Notes: generated from the sequence alone by a model not told the origin. A stretch of DNA of 56,430 nucleotides from Oceanicola granulosus HTCC2516 (GCF_000153305.1 NZ_CH724107.1:2488539-2544968), one strand, 5' to 3'; shown: positions 8,792 to 18,586, counted from the stretch's first letter. Made by a program: numbers and translations.

Positions 8792-9889
8792 GTGCTGCGA
8801 AACGCGGGCGAGGCAGGGGTCGCGAGGGAGGAGGCGTGCTCGGCGCAGGTCGCGCATGTTGAGGGTTTGAGCGACAAATTATCCGACGACGAGGCTGCAG
8901 GCGCGCCGGTCAAACCGACGCTGAAGACGATTGCCGAACTCAGCGGCCTCGCCGTCCCGACCGTCAGCCGCGCCCTCAACGATGCCCCCGACATCGGCGT
9001 GCGCACCAAGAAGCTGGTACGCGAGATCGCCGACCGAATCGGGTACGTGCCCAACCGCGCCGGCCTGCGGCTGCGCACCGGGCGCACGCAGGTCATCAGC
9101 CTCGTGATCTCCACCGAGCACGAGATCATGAACCACACCGCGCGGATGATCTCGTCGATCGCCGGCGGGCTGCGGGGCAGCCAGTTCCACCTCAATGTCA
9201 CCCCCTACTTCCCCGACGAAGACCCGATGAAGCCGGTGCGCTACATCGTGGCGAATCGCCTCGCCGACGCGGTGATCCTCAACCAGACCCAGCCCGAGGA
9301 CCCGCGCGTCGCCTACCTGCTCGAGCAGGGCTTCCCCTTCGCCACCCACGGCCGCACCGTCTGGTGCGACCGCCACGCGTACTTCGACTTCGACAACGAG
9401 GCCTACGGCAGGCTCGCGGCCGAGCGCCTCATCGCGCGCGGCCGGCGTCACATCACGCTGCTCGCCCCGCCGCTCGACCAAGCCTACGCGCAGCACATGA
9501 TCGCCGGCGCGACGGCCGCCGCCGAAGAGGTCGGGGCGCAGCTGACGGTGATCGAGGAAGCCTCGACCAACAGCCCGCACGAGCAGATCATCGACGTCAT
9601 CACCGCCCACGTCCGCGCCAACCGCGACACCGACGGGATCGTCTCCTCGTCGGCCTCCGGCGCGATGGCCGCCGTCGCCGCACTCGAGGCGGAGGGCCTG
9701 CGGCTGGGCGAGGACATGGATGTCTGTGGCAAGGAAAGCCTGCCGATCCTGACCCTGTTCCGCCCGCAGATGATCGCCATCGAGGAGAAGGTCTGGGAGG
9801 CCGGCGACTTCCTCGCCCGCGCCGCGATGCAGGCGATCCTGCACCCCGCCAAGCCCCCGCTCCAGGGACTCGACATCCCGACCCGCTGA
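8792..9889 (+). CDS. LacI family transcriptional regulator of the sugar locus
   Basis: A 365-residue repressor-type regulator. The helix-turn-helix at about residues 43-63 (LKTIAELSGLAVPTVSRALN) and the hinge are standard for LacI/GalR proteins, and the rest is a periplasmic-binding-protein-like effector domain. The first 40 residues before the HTH are unusually long. A TTG at 8867, in frame, would leave only 16 residues before it, but it lacks a well-spaced ribosome-binding site, so the start is uncertain. It is divergent from the transporter operon and heads the second arm of the locus. It probably senses the imported sugar or a breakdown product. Confidence 0.9.
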   Translation: MLRNAGEAGVAREEACSAQVAHVEGLSDKLSDDEAAGAPVKPTLKTIAELSGLAVPTVSRALNDAPDIGVRTKKLVREIADRIGYVPNRAGLRLRTGRTQVISLVISTEHEIMNHTARMISSIAGGLRGSQFHLNVTPYFPDEDPMKPVRYIVANRLADAVILNQTQPEDPRVAYLLEQGFPFATHGRTVWCDRHAYFDFDNEAYGRLAAERLIARGRRHITLLAPPLDQAYAQHMIAGATAAAEEVGAQLTVIEEASTNSPHEQIIDVITAHVRANRDTDGIVSSSASGAMAAVAALEAEGLRLGEDMDVCGKESLPILTLFRPQMIAIEEKVWEAGDFLARAAMQAILHPAKPPLQGLDIPTR

Positions 9890-9903
9890 GGCGAGGGTAT
9901 CCC

Positions 9904-9915
9904 GGAAACGTTTTC
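9904..9915. promoter_or_regulatory. LacI-type operator-like imperfect palindrome
   Basis: GGAAACGTTTTC, centred on CG, is a one-mismatch palindrome of the kind bound by many LacI/GalR regulators. It lies between the regulator gene and the second isomerase-like gene, 25 bases before the start codon. It shares an AACG-N-TTT half-site with the larger repeat at 8719-8756. Confidence 0.35.
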
Positions 9916-9939
9916 AGTAGCTGTCACGGAGGAATGTGC

Positions 9940-10995
9940 ATGCCATCGCAGATCAAGGGCCCGGCGCTCTTTCTCGCCCAGTTCGCGGGCGACGAGGCAC
10001 CCTACAACTCGTTGAAGTCCATCGCTGAATGGGCGGCCGGCCTCGGCTACAAGGGGGTCCAGATCCCGACCTTCGACCCGCGCCTGTTCGACCTCGACAA
10101 GGCCGCCGAAAGCCAGGACTACGCCGACGAGGTGAAGGGGATCTGCGCCGAGGCCGGTGTCGAGATCACCGAGCTGTCGACCCACTTGCAGGGCCAGCTC
10201 GTGGCGGTGAACCCGGCCTACGACACTGCCTTCGACGCCTTCGCCCCGGCCAGCTTCCACGGCAATCCGAAGGCGCGGCAGGAATGGGCCGTCGACCAGG
10301 TGAAGAAGGCCGCCATCGCCTCCAAGCGCCTCGGCCTCAGCCACACCGTCAGTTTCTCCGGCGCGCTGGCCTGGCCCTACCTCTACCCGTGGCCGCAGCG
10401 CCCCGAGGGGCTGGTCGACGAGGCGTTCGACGAGCTCGCCCGCCGCTGGAAGCCGATCTTCGACCACTACCAGGAGCACGGCCAGGATATCGGCTTCGAG
10501 CTGCACCCCGGCGAAGACCTCTTCGACGGTGCGACGTGGGAGATGTTCCTCGACAAGGTCGGCGAGCACCCGGCGGCGATGATCAACTACGACCCGAGCC
10601 ACTTCGTGCTGCAACAGCTCGACTACGTCGCCTTCATCGACCTCTATCACGACCGCATCAACGCGTTTCACGTGAAAGACGCCGAGTTCAACCCGGATGG
10701 CCGGCAAGGCGTCTACTCGGGCTTCCAGGGCTGGGCGCAGCGCGCCGGACGGTTCCGCTCGCTGGGCGACGGGCAGGTCGACTTCAACGCGATCTTCTCC
10801 AAGCTCACCCAGTACGGCTACGACAGCTGGGCCGTGCTCGAATGGGAATGCTGCGTGAAATCCGCAGAGCAGGGCGCCGCCGAGGGCGCGCCCTTCATCG
10901 CCGCCCACCTCATCGAGGCGCCCGCGCGGGCCTTCGACGACTTCGCCGGCGGCGAACGTGACATCAACCAGATCAAGGGAATGCTGGGACTATGA
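9940..10995 (+). CDS. TIM-barrel sugar phosphate isomerase/epimerase-like protein (second copy)
   Basis: A 351-residue protein of the xylose-isomerase-like TIM-barrel superfamily, longer than the first copy at 1158-1904 and only distantly similar to it. Metal-site motifs are FELHPGED (186-193), NYDPSHF (216-222), FHVKDAEF (243-250) and VLEWECC near the C-terminus. I chose the ATG at 9940 because GGAGGA sits 6 bases upstream; the in-frame ATG at 9934 directly abuts that site. Its stop overlaps the next start (ATGA), so it is coupled to the second dehydrogenase. The reaction is unknown; a keto-sugar isomerase, epimerase or lyase is plausible. Confidence 0.87.
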   Translation: MPSQIKGPALFLAQFAGDEAPYNSLKSIAEWAAGLGYKGVQIPTFDPRLFDLDKAAESQDYADEVKGICAEAGVEITELSTHLQGQLVAVNPAYDTAFDAFAPASFHGNPKARQEWAVDQVKKAAIASKRLGLSHTVSFSGALAWPYLYPWPQRPEGLVDEAFDELARRWKPIFDHYQEHGQDIGFELHPGEDLFDGATWEMFLDKVGEHPAAMINYDPSHFVLQQLDYVAFIDLYHDRINAFHVKDAEFNPDGRQGVYSGFQGWAQRAGRFRSLGDGQVDFNAIFSKLTQYGYDSWAVLEWECCVKSAEQGAAEGAPFIAAHLIEAPARAFDDFAGGERDINQIKGMLGL

Positions 10996-12113
10996 GCCAT
11001 CGCGTCAGACTTGGCATGGTCGGCGGCGGGCAGGGGGCCTTCATCGGCGCCGTGCACCGCATCGCCAGCCGCATCGACGACCGTTTCGAACTGGTGGCGG
11101 GGGCGCTGTCCTCGACCGCCGAGAAGGCCGCCGCCTCGGCGAAGGAGCTCGGCATCGCGCCCGACCGCTCCTACGCCGACTTCCGCGAGATGGCCAAGGC
11201 CGAGGCCGCCCGCGAGGACGGCATCGAGGCGGTGTCCATCGTCACGCCCAACCACATGCACGCCGACCCGGCGATCGCCTTCCTCGAGGCCGGCATCCAC
11301 GTGATCTGCGACAAGCCGCTGACCGTGTCGATGGAAGAGGCCGAGCGCGTTCGCGCCGCCGTCGAGGCGTCGTCGGCAAAGTTCGTGCTGACCCACAACT
11401 ACACTGGCTATCCGCTGATCCGTCAGGCCCGCCAGATGATCGAGCGCGGCGACCTCGGCACGATCCGCGTGATCCAGGCCCGCTACGCGCAGGACTGGCT
11501 GGCCGAGGCCCCCGAGGAGGACAACAAGCAGGCCGCCTGGCGCACCGATCCCAAGCGCGCGGGTGGCGGCGGCGCCATCGGCGACATCGGCACCCATGCG
11601 CTCAACCTCGCCACCTTCGTCACCGGGCTCGAGCCCGAGGCCCTGCTGGCCGACCTCGAGAGCTTCGTGCCGGGCCGCGCGGTCGACGACAATGCCCACA
11701 TCCTGCTGCGCATGAAGGGCGGCGCGAAGGGGATGCTCTGGGCGAGCCAGGTCGCGGTGGGCAAGGAAAACGGCCTGACCCTCGGCGTCTTCGGCGACAA
11801 GGGCGGTATCGAGTGGGATCAGGAGAACCCGAACTACCTGACCTTCACCCGCTTCGGCGAGCCGCGCCAGATCATCACCCGGGGCGGCGCAGGCCTTGGC
11901 GGCGGCGCCGGCGACTGGACCCGTGTCCCGCCGGGCCATCCGGAAGGCTACCTTGAGGGGTTCGCCAACGTCTACACCGATGCCGCCGACCTCATCCGGG
12001 GCAAGGGCGACGGCGCCCTGCTGCCCGGGATCGACGCCGGGCTCGAGGGCATGTGGTTCATCGAGGCCTGCATCGAGAGCAGCCGCAACGGCGGCACCTG
12101 GGTCAAGCGCTGA
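10992..12113 (+). CDS. Gfo/Idh/MocA family NAD(P)-dependent oxidoreductase (second copy)
   Basis: A 373-residue dehydrogenase with the nucleotide loop GGGQGAFIG near residue 11, CDKP (the EKP-type catalytic lysine motif) near residue 107 and DIGTHALNL, the family's D-x-G-x-H element, near 200. Unlike the first copy it keeps the histidine of that element. It overlaps the isomerase-like gene by ATGA, and a strong intrinsic terminator follows. With the isomerase it forms the second dehydrogenase/isomerase pair of the locus. The substrate is unknown. Confidence 0.9.
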   Translation: MSHRVRLGMVGGGQGAFIGAVHRIASRIDDRFELVAGALSSTAEKAAASAKELGIAPDRSYADFREMAKAEAAREDGIEAVSIVTPNHMHADPAIAFLEAGIHVICDKPLTVSMEEAERVRAAVEASSAKFVLTHNYTGYPLIRQARQMIERGDLGTIRVIQARYAQDWLAEAPEEDNKQAAWRTDPKRAGGGGAIGDIGTHALNLATFVTGLEPEALLADLESFVPGRAVDDNAHILLRMKGGAKGMLWASQVAVGKENGLTLGVFGDKGGIEWDQENPNYLTFTRFGEPRQIITRGGAGLGGGAGDWTRVPPGHPEGYLEGFANVYTDAADLIRGKGDGALLPGIDAGLEGMWFIEACIESSRNGGTWVKR

Positions 12114-12133
12114 GGCTCACCCAGCGCCATCGA

Positions 12134-12161
12134 CAGCCCCGCCCGCCGGCGGGGCTGTTTT
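12134..12161 (+). terminator. Intrinsic terminator of the LacI-arm operon
   Basis: CAGCCCCGCC and GGCGGGGCTG form a perfect 10-bp stem around CGCC, followed by TTTTCGTTT. It lies 20 bases after the second dehydrogenase gene. Confidence 0.85.
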
Positions 12162-12204
12162 CGTTTCCCGCCCCCGGTATGACGGAGACGGGAGGACGCT
12201 GACG

Positions 12205-12783
12205 ATGACGAACAAGGTTGACGAGTGGTACGCCAAGGACCGGCCGTGGCGGGCCGAGCTGCTCAAGCTGCGCGAGGTCCTGAAGACCACCGGACTCGGC
12301 GAGGCCTTCAAGTGGAACGGCCCCTGCTACACCGGCGGCGGCGGCAACATCTGCGCCGTCTGGTCGATGAAGGAAAATTGCGCCCTCGCCTTCTTCAAGG
12401 GCGCGCTGCTGACGGACAGCGAGGGCGTCCTCGCCGCGCCGGGGGCCAATTCCCGCTCGATGCGCACGATGCGCTTCACCAGCGTCGCGCAGATCGAGGC
12501 CCGGGCCGACACGATCCGCGCCTATGCCGCCGAGGCGATCGCGCTGGAAGCGGCGGGGGCCAAGGTGACGTTCGATGCGGACGACCTCGAGCCGCCCGGA
12601 GAGCTGACGGAGGCGCTCGAGGACGATCCGGACCTGCGCGAGGCGTTCGATGCCCTCACCCCGGGCCGGCGGCGCGGCTGGATGCTCCATTTCGCCGGCG
12701 CCAAGCAGGCGGCGACGCGGGCGCGGCGGGTCGAGAAGGCCCGGCCGCTGATCCTCGCCGGCAAGGGCTACAACGAGCGCTGA
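12205..12783 (+). CDS. YdeI/OmpD-associated (DUF1801-type) family protein
   Basis: A 192-residue cytoplasmic protein that resembles the YdeI family: an N-terminal DUF1801-like domain (WYAKDRPWRAELLKLREVL, then FKWNGPCY) and a C-terminal lysine/arginine-rich helical segment ending with ARRVEKARPLILAGKGYNER. The biochemical role of the family is not established; some members are linked to peptide resistance. The ATG at 12205 has GGGAGGA 9 bases upstream. It stands alone between a terminator and a small gene. Confidence 0.8.
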   Translation: MTNKVDEWYAKDRPWRAELLKLREVLKTTGLGEAFKWNGPCYTGGGGNICAVWSMKENCALAFFKGALLTDSEGVLAAPGANSRSMRTMRFTSVAQIEARADTIRAYAAEAIALEAAGAKVTFDADDLEPPGELTEALEDDPDLREAFDALTPGRRRGWMLHFAGAKQAATRARRVEKARPLILAGKGYNER

Positions 12784-12840
12784 ACCGGCGGGGGGAGCGC
12801 GGCGTTTGCCTGTCAGCACAGCGACAAGGAGCACCCCGTC

Positions 12841-13056
12841 ATGCCCAGTACCCGAACGATACTCGGCCTCGCCGCGGCCGCCACCGCAGGCTGGGCGCTC
12901 TCGCGCATGAGCGCGCGTCCGCGCGATGCGGGCGACGGCAACTTCGTCCGCGACGCCGGTCCCAAGGAGATGCGCGACCCGCCGCGCGAGTGGGACCGGG
13001 TCGACGAGCAGGTCGACGAGAGCTTCCCGGCCAGCGATCCGCCCGCGACCTACTGA
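12841..13056 (+). CDS. Small conserved protein with DESFPASDPP motif
   Basis: A 71-residue protein with one short hydrophobic N-terminal stretch (residues 6-20) and a charged remainder. It ends in DEQVDESFPASDPPATY, a C-terminal motif I recall from many small uncharacterised bacterial proteins. A good ribosome-binding site (AAGGAG) precedes the ATG by 9 bases. The function is unknown; a membrane-anchored or stress-related small protein is possible. Confidence 0.72.
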   Translation: MPSTRTILGLAAAATAGWALSRMSARPRDAGDGNFVRDAGPKEMRDPPREWDRVDEQVDESFPASDPPATY

Positions 13057-13060
13057 CGGA

Positions 13061-13108
13061 CCGGGGGCCGGCCCCCGGACCCCCGGGATATTTCCAGGAC
13101 AGAGAAAG
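13061..13108 (+). repeat. Rhodobacterales-type intergenic element, copy 1
   Basis: A perfect 18-bp palindrome CCGGGGGCCGGCCCCCGG (13061-13078) is followed by a core reading ACCCCCGGGATATTTCC, then AGGACAGAGAAAG. The core matches a second element at 47185-47260 at most positions. This copy sits between the 3' ends of two convergent genes, so it could help end transcription, but it lacks a T-tract. Confidence 0.6.
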
Positions 13109-13117
13109 CGGGCGCGC

Positions 13118-14392
13118 TCAGACGATGCCGCCGCCCGCGCCGCTGGCTTCGGGCCGCTCGGCGGCGACGCGGTCGCGGTAGCCGGAGGCGCGGAAGGCGG
13201 CGACGGGATCGATGGCGGCGCCCTTGTCGGAGCGCGCCTTCGCGAGGATCGGCTCGACGTCGGTGCGGAAGGCCCGCTTGAGCTCGGCCGTCGCCATCAG
13301 CGCGTCGTTGGCCTCCTGCGCCCCCTCGAGCGCGGCGCGGTCGACCAAGAGCGCCTGCGCGTAGGCCCGCTGCACCTCCATCGCCGAGACCATCAGGCTC
13401 TCGATCGGGTCGGTGACGTTGTGGCTCTGGTCCAGCATGTGCGCCGGGTCGAAGCCCGGCTTGCCCTCGGCGGCGACGAGTTCGTTGAAGACGAGGAAGA
13501 GGCGGTAGGGATCGATGGCGGCGGTGTCGAGGTCGTCGTCGCCGTACTTGGAATCGTTGAAGTGGAAGCCGCCGAGCTTCTTGGCGTGAATCAGCCGGGC
13601 GACGATCATCTCGATGTTCACGTTGGGCGCGTGGTGGCCGAGATCGACGAGGCAGAAGGCGCGCTCGCCGAGATGCTGGGCGATCATCAGGTTGGTGCCC
13701 CAGTCCTGCACCACCGTCGAGTAGAAGGCCGGCTCGTACATCTTGTGCTCGGTGAAGAGCCGCCAGTCGTCGGGCAGGCCGGCATAGACCGCGCTCATCG
13801 CCTCGAGGTAGCGGTCGAACTGGCGGGTGAAGTCGACCTGGCCGGGGAAGTTGGACCCGTCGCCGACCCAGACGGTCAGCGCCGTCGAGCCGATGGCGCG
13901 GCCGATCTCGATGCATTCGAGGTTGTGCTCCACTGCCTGCCGGCGCACCGCCGGATCGGCGTGGGAGAGCGAGCCGAACTTGTAGGACAGCGCCTGGCCG
14001 GGGCTGTCCTGGAAGGTGTTGGAGTTCATCGCGTCGAAGCCGAGACCGTGCTCTTCCGCCTTGGCGCGCAGCTCGGCCGGGTCGGCCTTGTCCCAGGGGA
14101 TGTGGAGCGAGACATTGGGCGTCGCGCCCGTCAGGCGGTGGATGACGCCGCAATCGTCGAGCTTGTCGAAGACGTTCGCGGGCTCGCCGCGCCCGGGGAA
14201 GCGGGCGAAGCGGGTGCCGCCGGTTCCGACGCCCCAGGACGGGATCGCGACGCCGTAGGCCGCGACCCTGTCCTTCACCTTGTCGATGTCGATGCCGCGC
14301 CGGTCGAGCCGCTCCCCCAGCGAATCGTAATCGACCGCGAGATCGGCGGCGCGGCGTTCGTTGTCGTCCTCGATCAGGCTTGCCTTGATCAT
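13118..14392 (-). CDS. rhaI: L-rhamnose isomerase
   Basis: A 424-residue cytoplasmic isomerase converting L-rhamnose to L-rhamnulose, of the RhaI type known from Pseudomonas stutzeri and rhizobia rather than the E. coli RhaA type. The metal-binding TIM barrel shows SLHIPWDK, MNSNTFQD, TEHKMYEPAF, LVDLGHHAPN and FHFNDSKYGDDDLD. The length matches the family. I set the start at the ATG at 14392, with a GGGGGAGGAGA ribosome-binding site upstream; the reading frame runs further back with no support. It is the second gene after rhaD, 23 bases downstream, and ends facing the small gene at 12841. Confidence 0.95.
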   Translation of the reverse strand: MIKASLIEDDNERRAADLAVDYDSLGERLDRRGIDIDKVKDRVAAYGVAIPSWGVGTGGTRFARFPGRGEPANVFDKLDDCGVIHRLTGATPNVSLHIPWDKADPAELRAKAEEHGLGFDAMNSNTFQDSPGQALSYKFGSLSHADPAVRRQAVEHNLECIEIGRAIGSTALTVWVGDGSNFPGQVDFTRQFDRYLEAMSAVYAGLPDDWRLFTEHKMYEPAFYSTVVQDWGTNLMIAQHLGERAFCLVDLGHHAPNVNIEMIVARLIHAKKLGGFHFNDSKYGDDDLDTAAIDPYRLFLVFNELVAAEGKPGFDPAHMLDQSHNVTDPIESLMVSAMEVQRAYAQALLVDRAALEGAQEANDALMATAELKRAFRTDVEPILAKARSDKGAAIDPVAAFRASGYRDRVAAERPEASGAGGGIV

Positions 14393-14415
14393 GTCGGTCT
14401 CCTCCCCCGGAAAGG

Positions 14416-16509
<2,094 letters not shown>

Positions 16510-16559
16510 GGCGGGGGTCTCCTCCGGTCGGCTGGGGCGGACGGCCCGCCTCGTAATCG

Positions 16560-16606
16560 CGCTCACGTTCGAGCGAATTCGCTCAGAAGTCAATCATCTT
16601 CGCTCA
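16560..16606. promoter_or_regulatory. rha operator region A: palindrome and phased GCTCA repeats
   Basis: GAGCGAATTCGCTC (16571-16584) is a perfect 14-bp palindrome. CGCTCA occurs three times in the same orientation, at 16560, 16580 and 16601, about two helical turns apart, and TTCGCTCA occurs twice with a 21-base step. The site lies 50-100 bases before the rhaD start, where a DeoR-family repressor would be expected to bind. Confidence 0.55.
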
Positions 16607-16661
16607 CGTTGCGCCGTTTTGCAGCTGCAGCATGATTGAAGATGATCGAAAATGATTGACA
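16590..16661. promoter_or_regulatory. rha operator region B: ATGATYGA decamer repeats
   Basis: ATGATTGAAG, ATGATCGAAA and ATGATTGACA stand head to tail at 16632, 16642 and 16652 with an exact 10-base period. An inverted copy (TCAATCAT) is at 16590-16597. The last repeat runs into TTGACA (16656-16661), a perfect -35 hexamer on the plus strand, although no convincing -10 box follows. The array lies 45-75 bases before the DeoR-type regulator gene. Confidence 0.5.
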
Positions 16662-16705
16662 GGCTGCGGCGCGCCGACGCAGGCTGAGGGGCAGGGAGGA
16701 CGACG

Positions 16706-17506
16706 ATGCACGAGAAGGAACGCCACAGGGTCATTCTGTCCGCTGTGCAGGATCGTCCGGTCGCCACGGTCGCCGAGCTGGTCGCGATGACCGGGTCGTC
16801 CGAAGCGACGGTGCGGCGCGACATCGCCGAGCTGCACGTCCAGAAACGCCTGCGCCGGGTGCGCGGTGGCGCCGAGTCGCTCAGCCCGCCGGCCTTCCCC
16901 GGCCTCGCGGGGCGGCCGTTCGCGGTGAACCAGTCGATCAACACCGCCCAGAAGCAGGCCATCGCCCGGGAGGCCGTGGCGCTGTGCGACGAGGGCGAGC
17001 CGATCATCATCAACGGCGGCACCACCACCTTCCAGATGGTCCACCCGCTCGCGACGCGGCGGCTTCAGGTGATGACGAATTCGTTTCCCATCGCCGAGCA
17101 CCTGCTGAAGCACTCCAAGAACACCGTGATGCTCCCCGGCGGCGCGATCTACCGGGAGCAGAACATCATCCTGAGCCCGTTCGACGGCGACATCACCCGC
17201 AATTTCTACGCCCGGAAAATGTTCATGGGCGCGCAGGGGCTGGGGCCGCTGGGGCTGATGGAGACCGATCCGCTGCTGATCCAGGCCGAGGAGAAGCTGA
17301 TCGGGCAGGCGGACGAGCTCATCGTGCTGATCGACAGCACCAAGTTCGAGAACCGTTCGAGCCTGATCCTGTGCCCGCTGGAACGGATCGGCACGGTCAT
17401 CACCGACGACAACGTTTCCGACCGCGCCGCGGCGATGCTCGAGGCGGCGGAAATCAAGCTGATCGTGGCGCATCCCACCGCCGCAGGCCAGCAAGGCCGG
17501 GCCTGA
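16706..17506 (+). CDS. rhaR: DeoR family transcriptional regulator of rhamnose genes
   Basis: A 266-residue repressor with an N-terminal DeoR helix-turn-helix (VAELVAMTGSSEATVRRDI, about residues 26-44, then RVRGGAE) and a C-terminal sugar-phosphate-sensing DeoRC domain (INGGTTTFQM, VMTNSFPIAEH, DSTKF). Its place as first gene before rhaSTPQUK and divergent from rhaDI matches RhaR of Rhizobium leguminosarum, which represses both arms. The ATG follows GGGAGGA. It is unrelated to the AraC-type RhaR of E. coli in spite of the shared name. Confidence 0.9.
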   Translation: MHEKERHRVILSAVQDRPVATVAELVAMTGSSEATVRRDIAELHVQKRLRRVRGGAESLSPPAFPGLAGRPFAVNQSINTAQKQAIAREAVALCDEGEPIIINGGTTTFQMVHPLATRRLQVMTNSFPIAEHLLKHSKNTVMLPGGAIYREQNIILSPFDGDITRNFYARKMFMGAQGLGPLGLMETDPLLIQAEEKLIGQADELIVLIDSTKFENRSSLILCPLERIGTVITDDNVSDRAAAMLEAAEIKLIVAHPTAAGQQGRA

Positions 17507-17513
17507 GGCCCGG
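17497..17513 (+). other. Small GC hairpin at the end of the DeoR regulator gene
   Basis: CCGGGCCTGAGGCCCGG forms a 6-bp stem (up to 8 bp on paper) with a very short loop across the regulator's stop codon, with no T-tract. It may partly separate the regulator from rhaS expression; this is weakly supported. Confidence 0.35.
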
Positions 17514-17543
17514 AAGTGGGATATTGCTCAAGGGAGGATTAAC

Positions 17544-18542
17544 ATGAGCATCAAGAGACGCACTTTCACCACCCTCACCGCCGCCGCCGCGCTTTTCGCG
17601 GGCAACGCCGCGCTGGCACAGGACGACGTCCGCATCGCGCTGGTCGTCAAGGCGCTGGGCATCGGCTTCTTCGAGGCCGCCGCCGAGGGCGCCGAGCAGG
17701 CCGCCGAGGAGCTCGGCAACGTCGAGATCATCTACACCGGCCCCACCGACACCACCGCCGAAGGCCAGATCGAGGTGATCAACAGCCTGATCGCCCAGCA
17801 GGTCGACGCCATCGCCATCTCCGCCAACGACCCCGACGCCGTGGCCCCGGCGCTCCAGCGCGCCATGCAGCGCGGCATCACCGTGATCTCCTGGGACAGC
17901 GGCGTCGCGCCGGAGGGCCGCGAGATGCACCTCAACCCGTCCTCGAACCCGCTGATCGGGCGCACGATCATCCAGCTCGCCGCCGATCACCTGCCCGAGG
18001 GCGGCCAGGTGGCGCTGCTGTCGGCGACCACGACCTCGACCAACCAGAACATCTGGATCGAGGAGATGAACAAGGTGATGGGCGACTATCCCGACATCGA
18101 GGTGGTCGGCACGGTCTACGGCGACGATCTCGCCGACAAGTCCTACCGCGAGGCACAGGGCCTGATGCAGACCTACCCCGACCTCGATGCGATCATCGCG
18201 CCCACGTCGGTCGGCATCGTCGCCGCCGCGCAGGCGGTGGTCGACGCCGGCAAGGTCGGCGAAGTCAACGTGACCGGCCTCGGCCTGCCTTCCGAAATGG
18301 CCGGCGCGATCGAGAGCGGCGCGTCCAGGTCCTTCGCGATCTGGAACCCGATCGACCTCGGCTACGCCGCCACGATGCTGGCCTACAACCTCGCCACCGA
18401 TGCCGCCGAGGCGGGGCCCGGGGCCGAGGTCGGCATGGGCCGGCTCGGCAACGCCACCCTCGACGACAACAACGAGGCGGCAATGGCGGAGCCGTTCACC
18501 TACGACGCCTCCAACATCGACCAGTTCAAGGACATCTTCTGA
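17544..18542 (+). CDS. rhaS: Rhamnose ABC transporter substrate-binding protein
   Basis: A 332-residue periplasmic binding protein of the CUT2/RbsB-like class. The N-terminus is a signal peptide that ends NAALAQ, with likely cleavage at about residue 26. The body shows IALVVKALGIGFFEAAAEGA, ISANDPDAV and AIWNPIDLGY, typical of RhaS proteins. GGGAGGA lies 6 bases before the ATG. It is followed by a strong stem-loop and then by the transporter ATPase gene. RhaS here is the transporter subunit name used in rhizobia, not the E. coli regulator. Confidence 0.94.
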   Translation: MSIKRRTFTTLTAAAALFAGNAALAQDDVRIALVVKALGIGFFEAAAEGAEQAAEELGNVEIIYTGPTDTTAEGQIEVINSLIAQQVDAIAISANDPDAVAPALQRAMQRGITVISWDSGVAPEGREMHLNPSSNPLIGRTIIQLAADHLPEGGQVALLSATTTSTNQNIWIEEMNKVMGDYPDIEVVGTVYGDDLADKSYREAQGLMQTYPDLDAIIAPTSVGIVAAAQAVVDAGKVGEVNVTGLGLPSEMAGAIESGASRSFAIWNPIDLGYAATMLAYNLATDAAEAGPGAEVGMGRLGNATLDDNNEAAMAEPFTYDASNIDQFKDIF

Positions 18543-18555
18543 TCCTTCGAGCCAC

Positions 18556-18586
18556 CGGCCCGGCGCGCCTCGTTCGCGCCGGGCCG
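18556..18586 (+). other. Intercistronic 12-bp perfect stem-loop between rhaS and rhaT
   Basis: CGGCCCGGCGCG (18556-18567) and CGCGCCGGGCCG (18575-18586) pair perfectly around a 7-base loop. No T-tract follows. Its position right after the binding-protein gene mirrors the stem-loop at 7422-7450 and suggests differential expression of rhaS over the downstream subunits. Confidence 0.8.

Noticed and set aside
9364-9939. Upstream extension of the second isomerase frame overlapping the LacI gene
   Set aside because: The extension is arginine-rich out-of-frame sequence of the regulator gene; a proper ribosome-binding site precedes the ATG at 9940.
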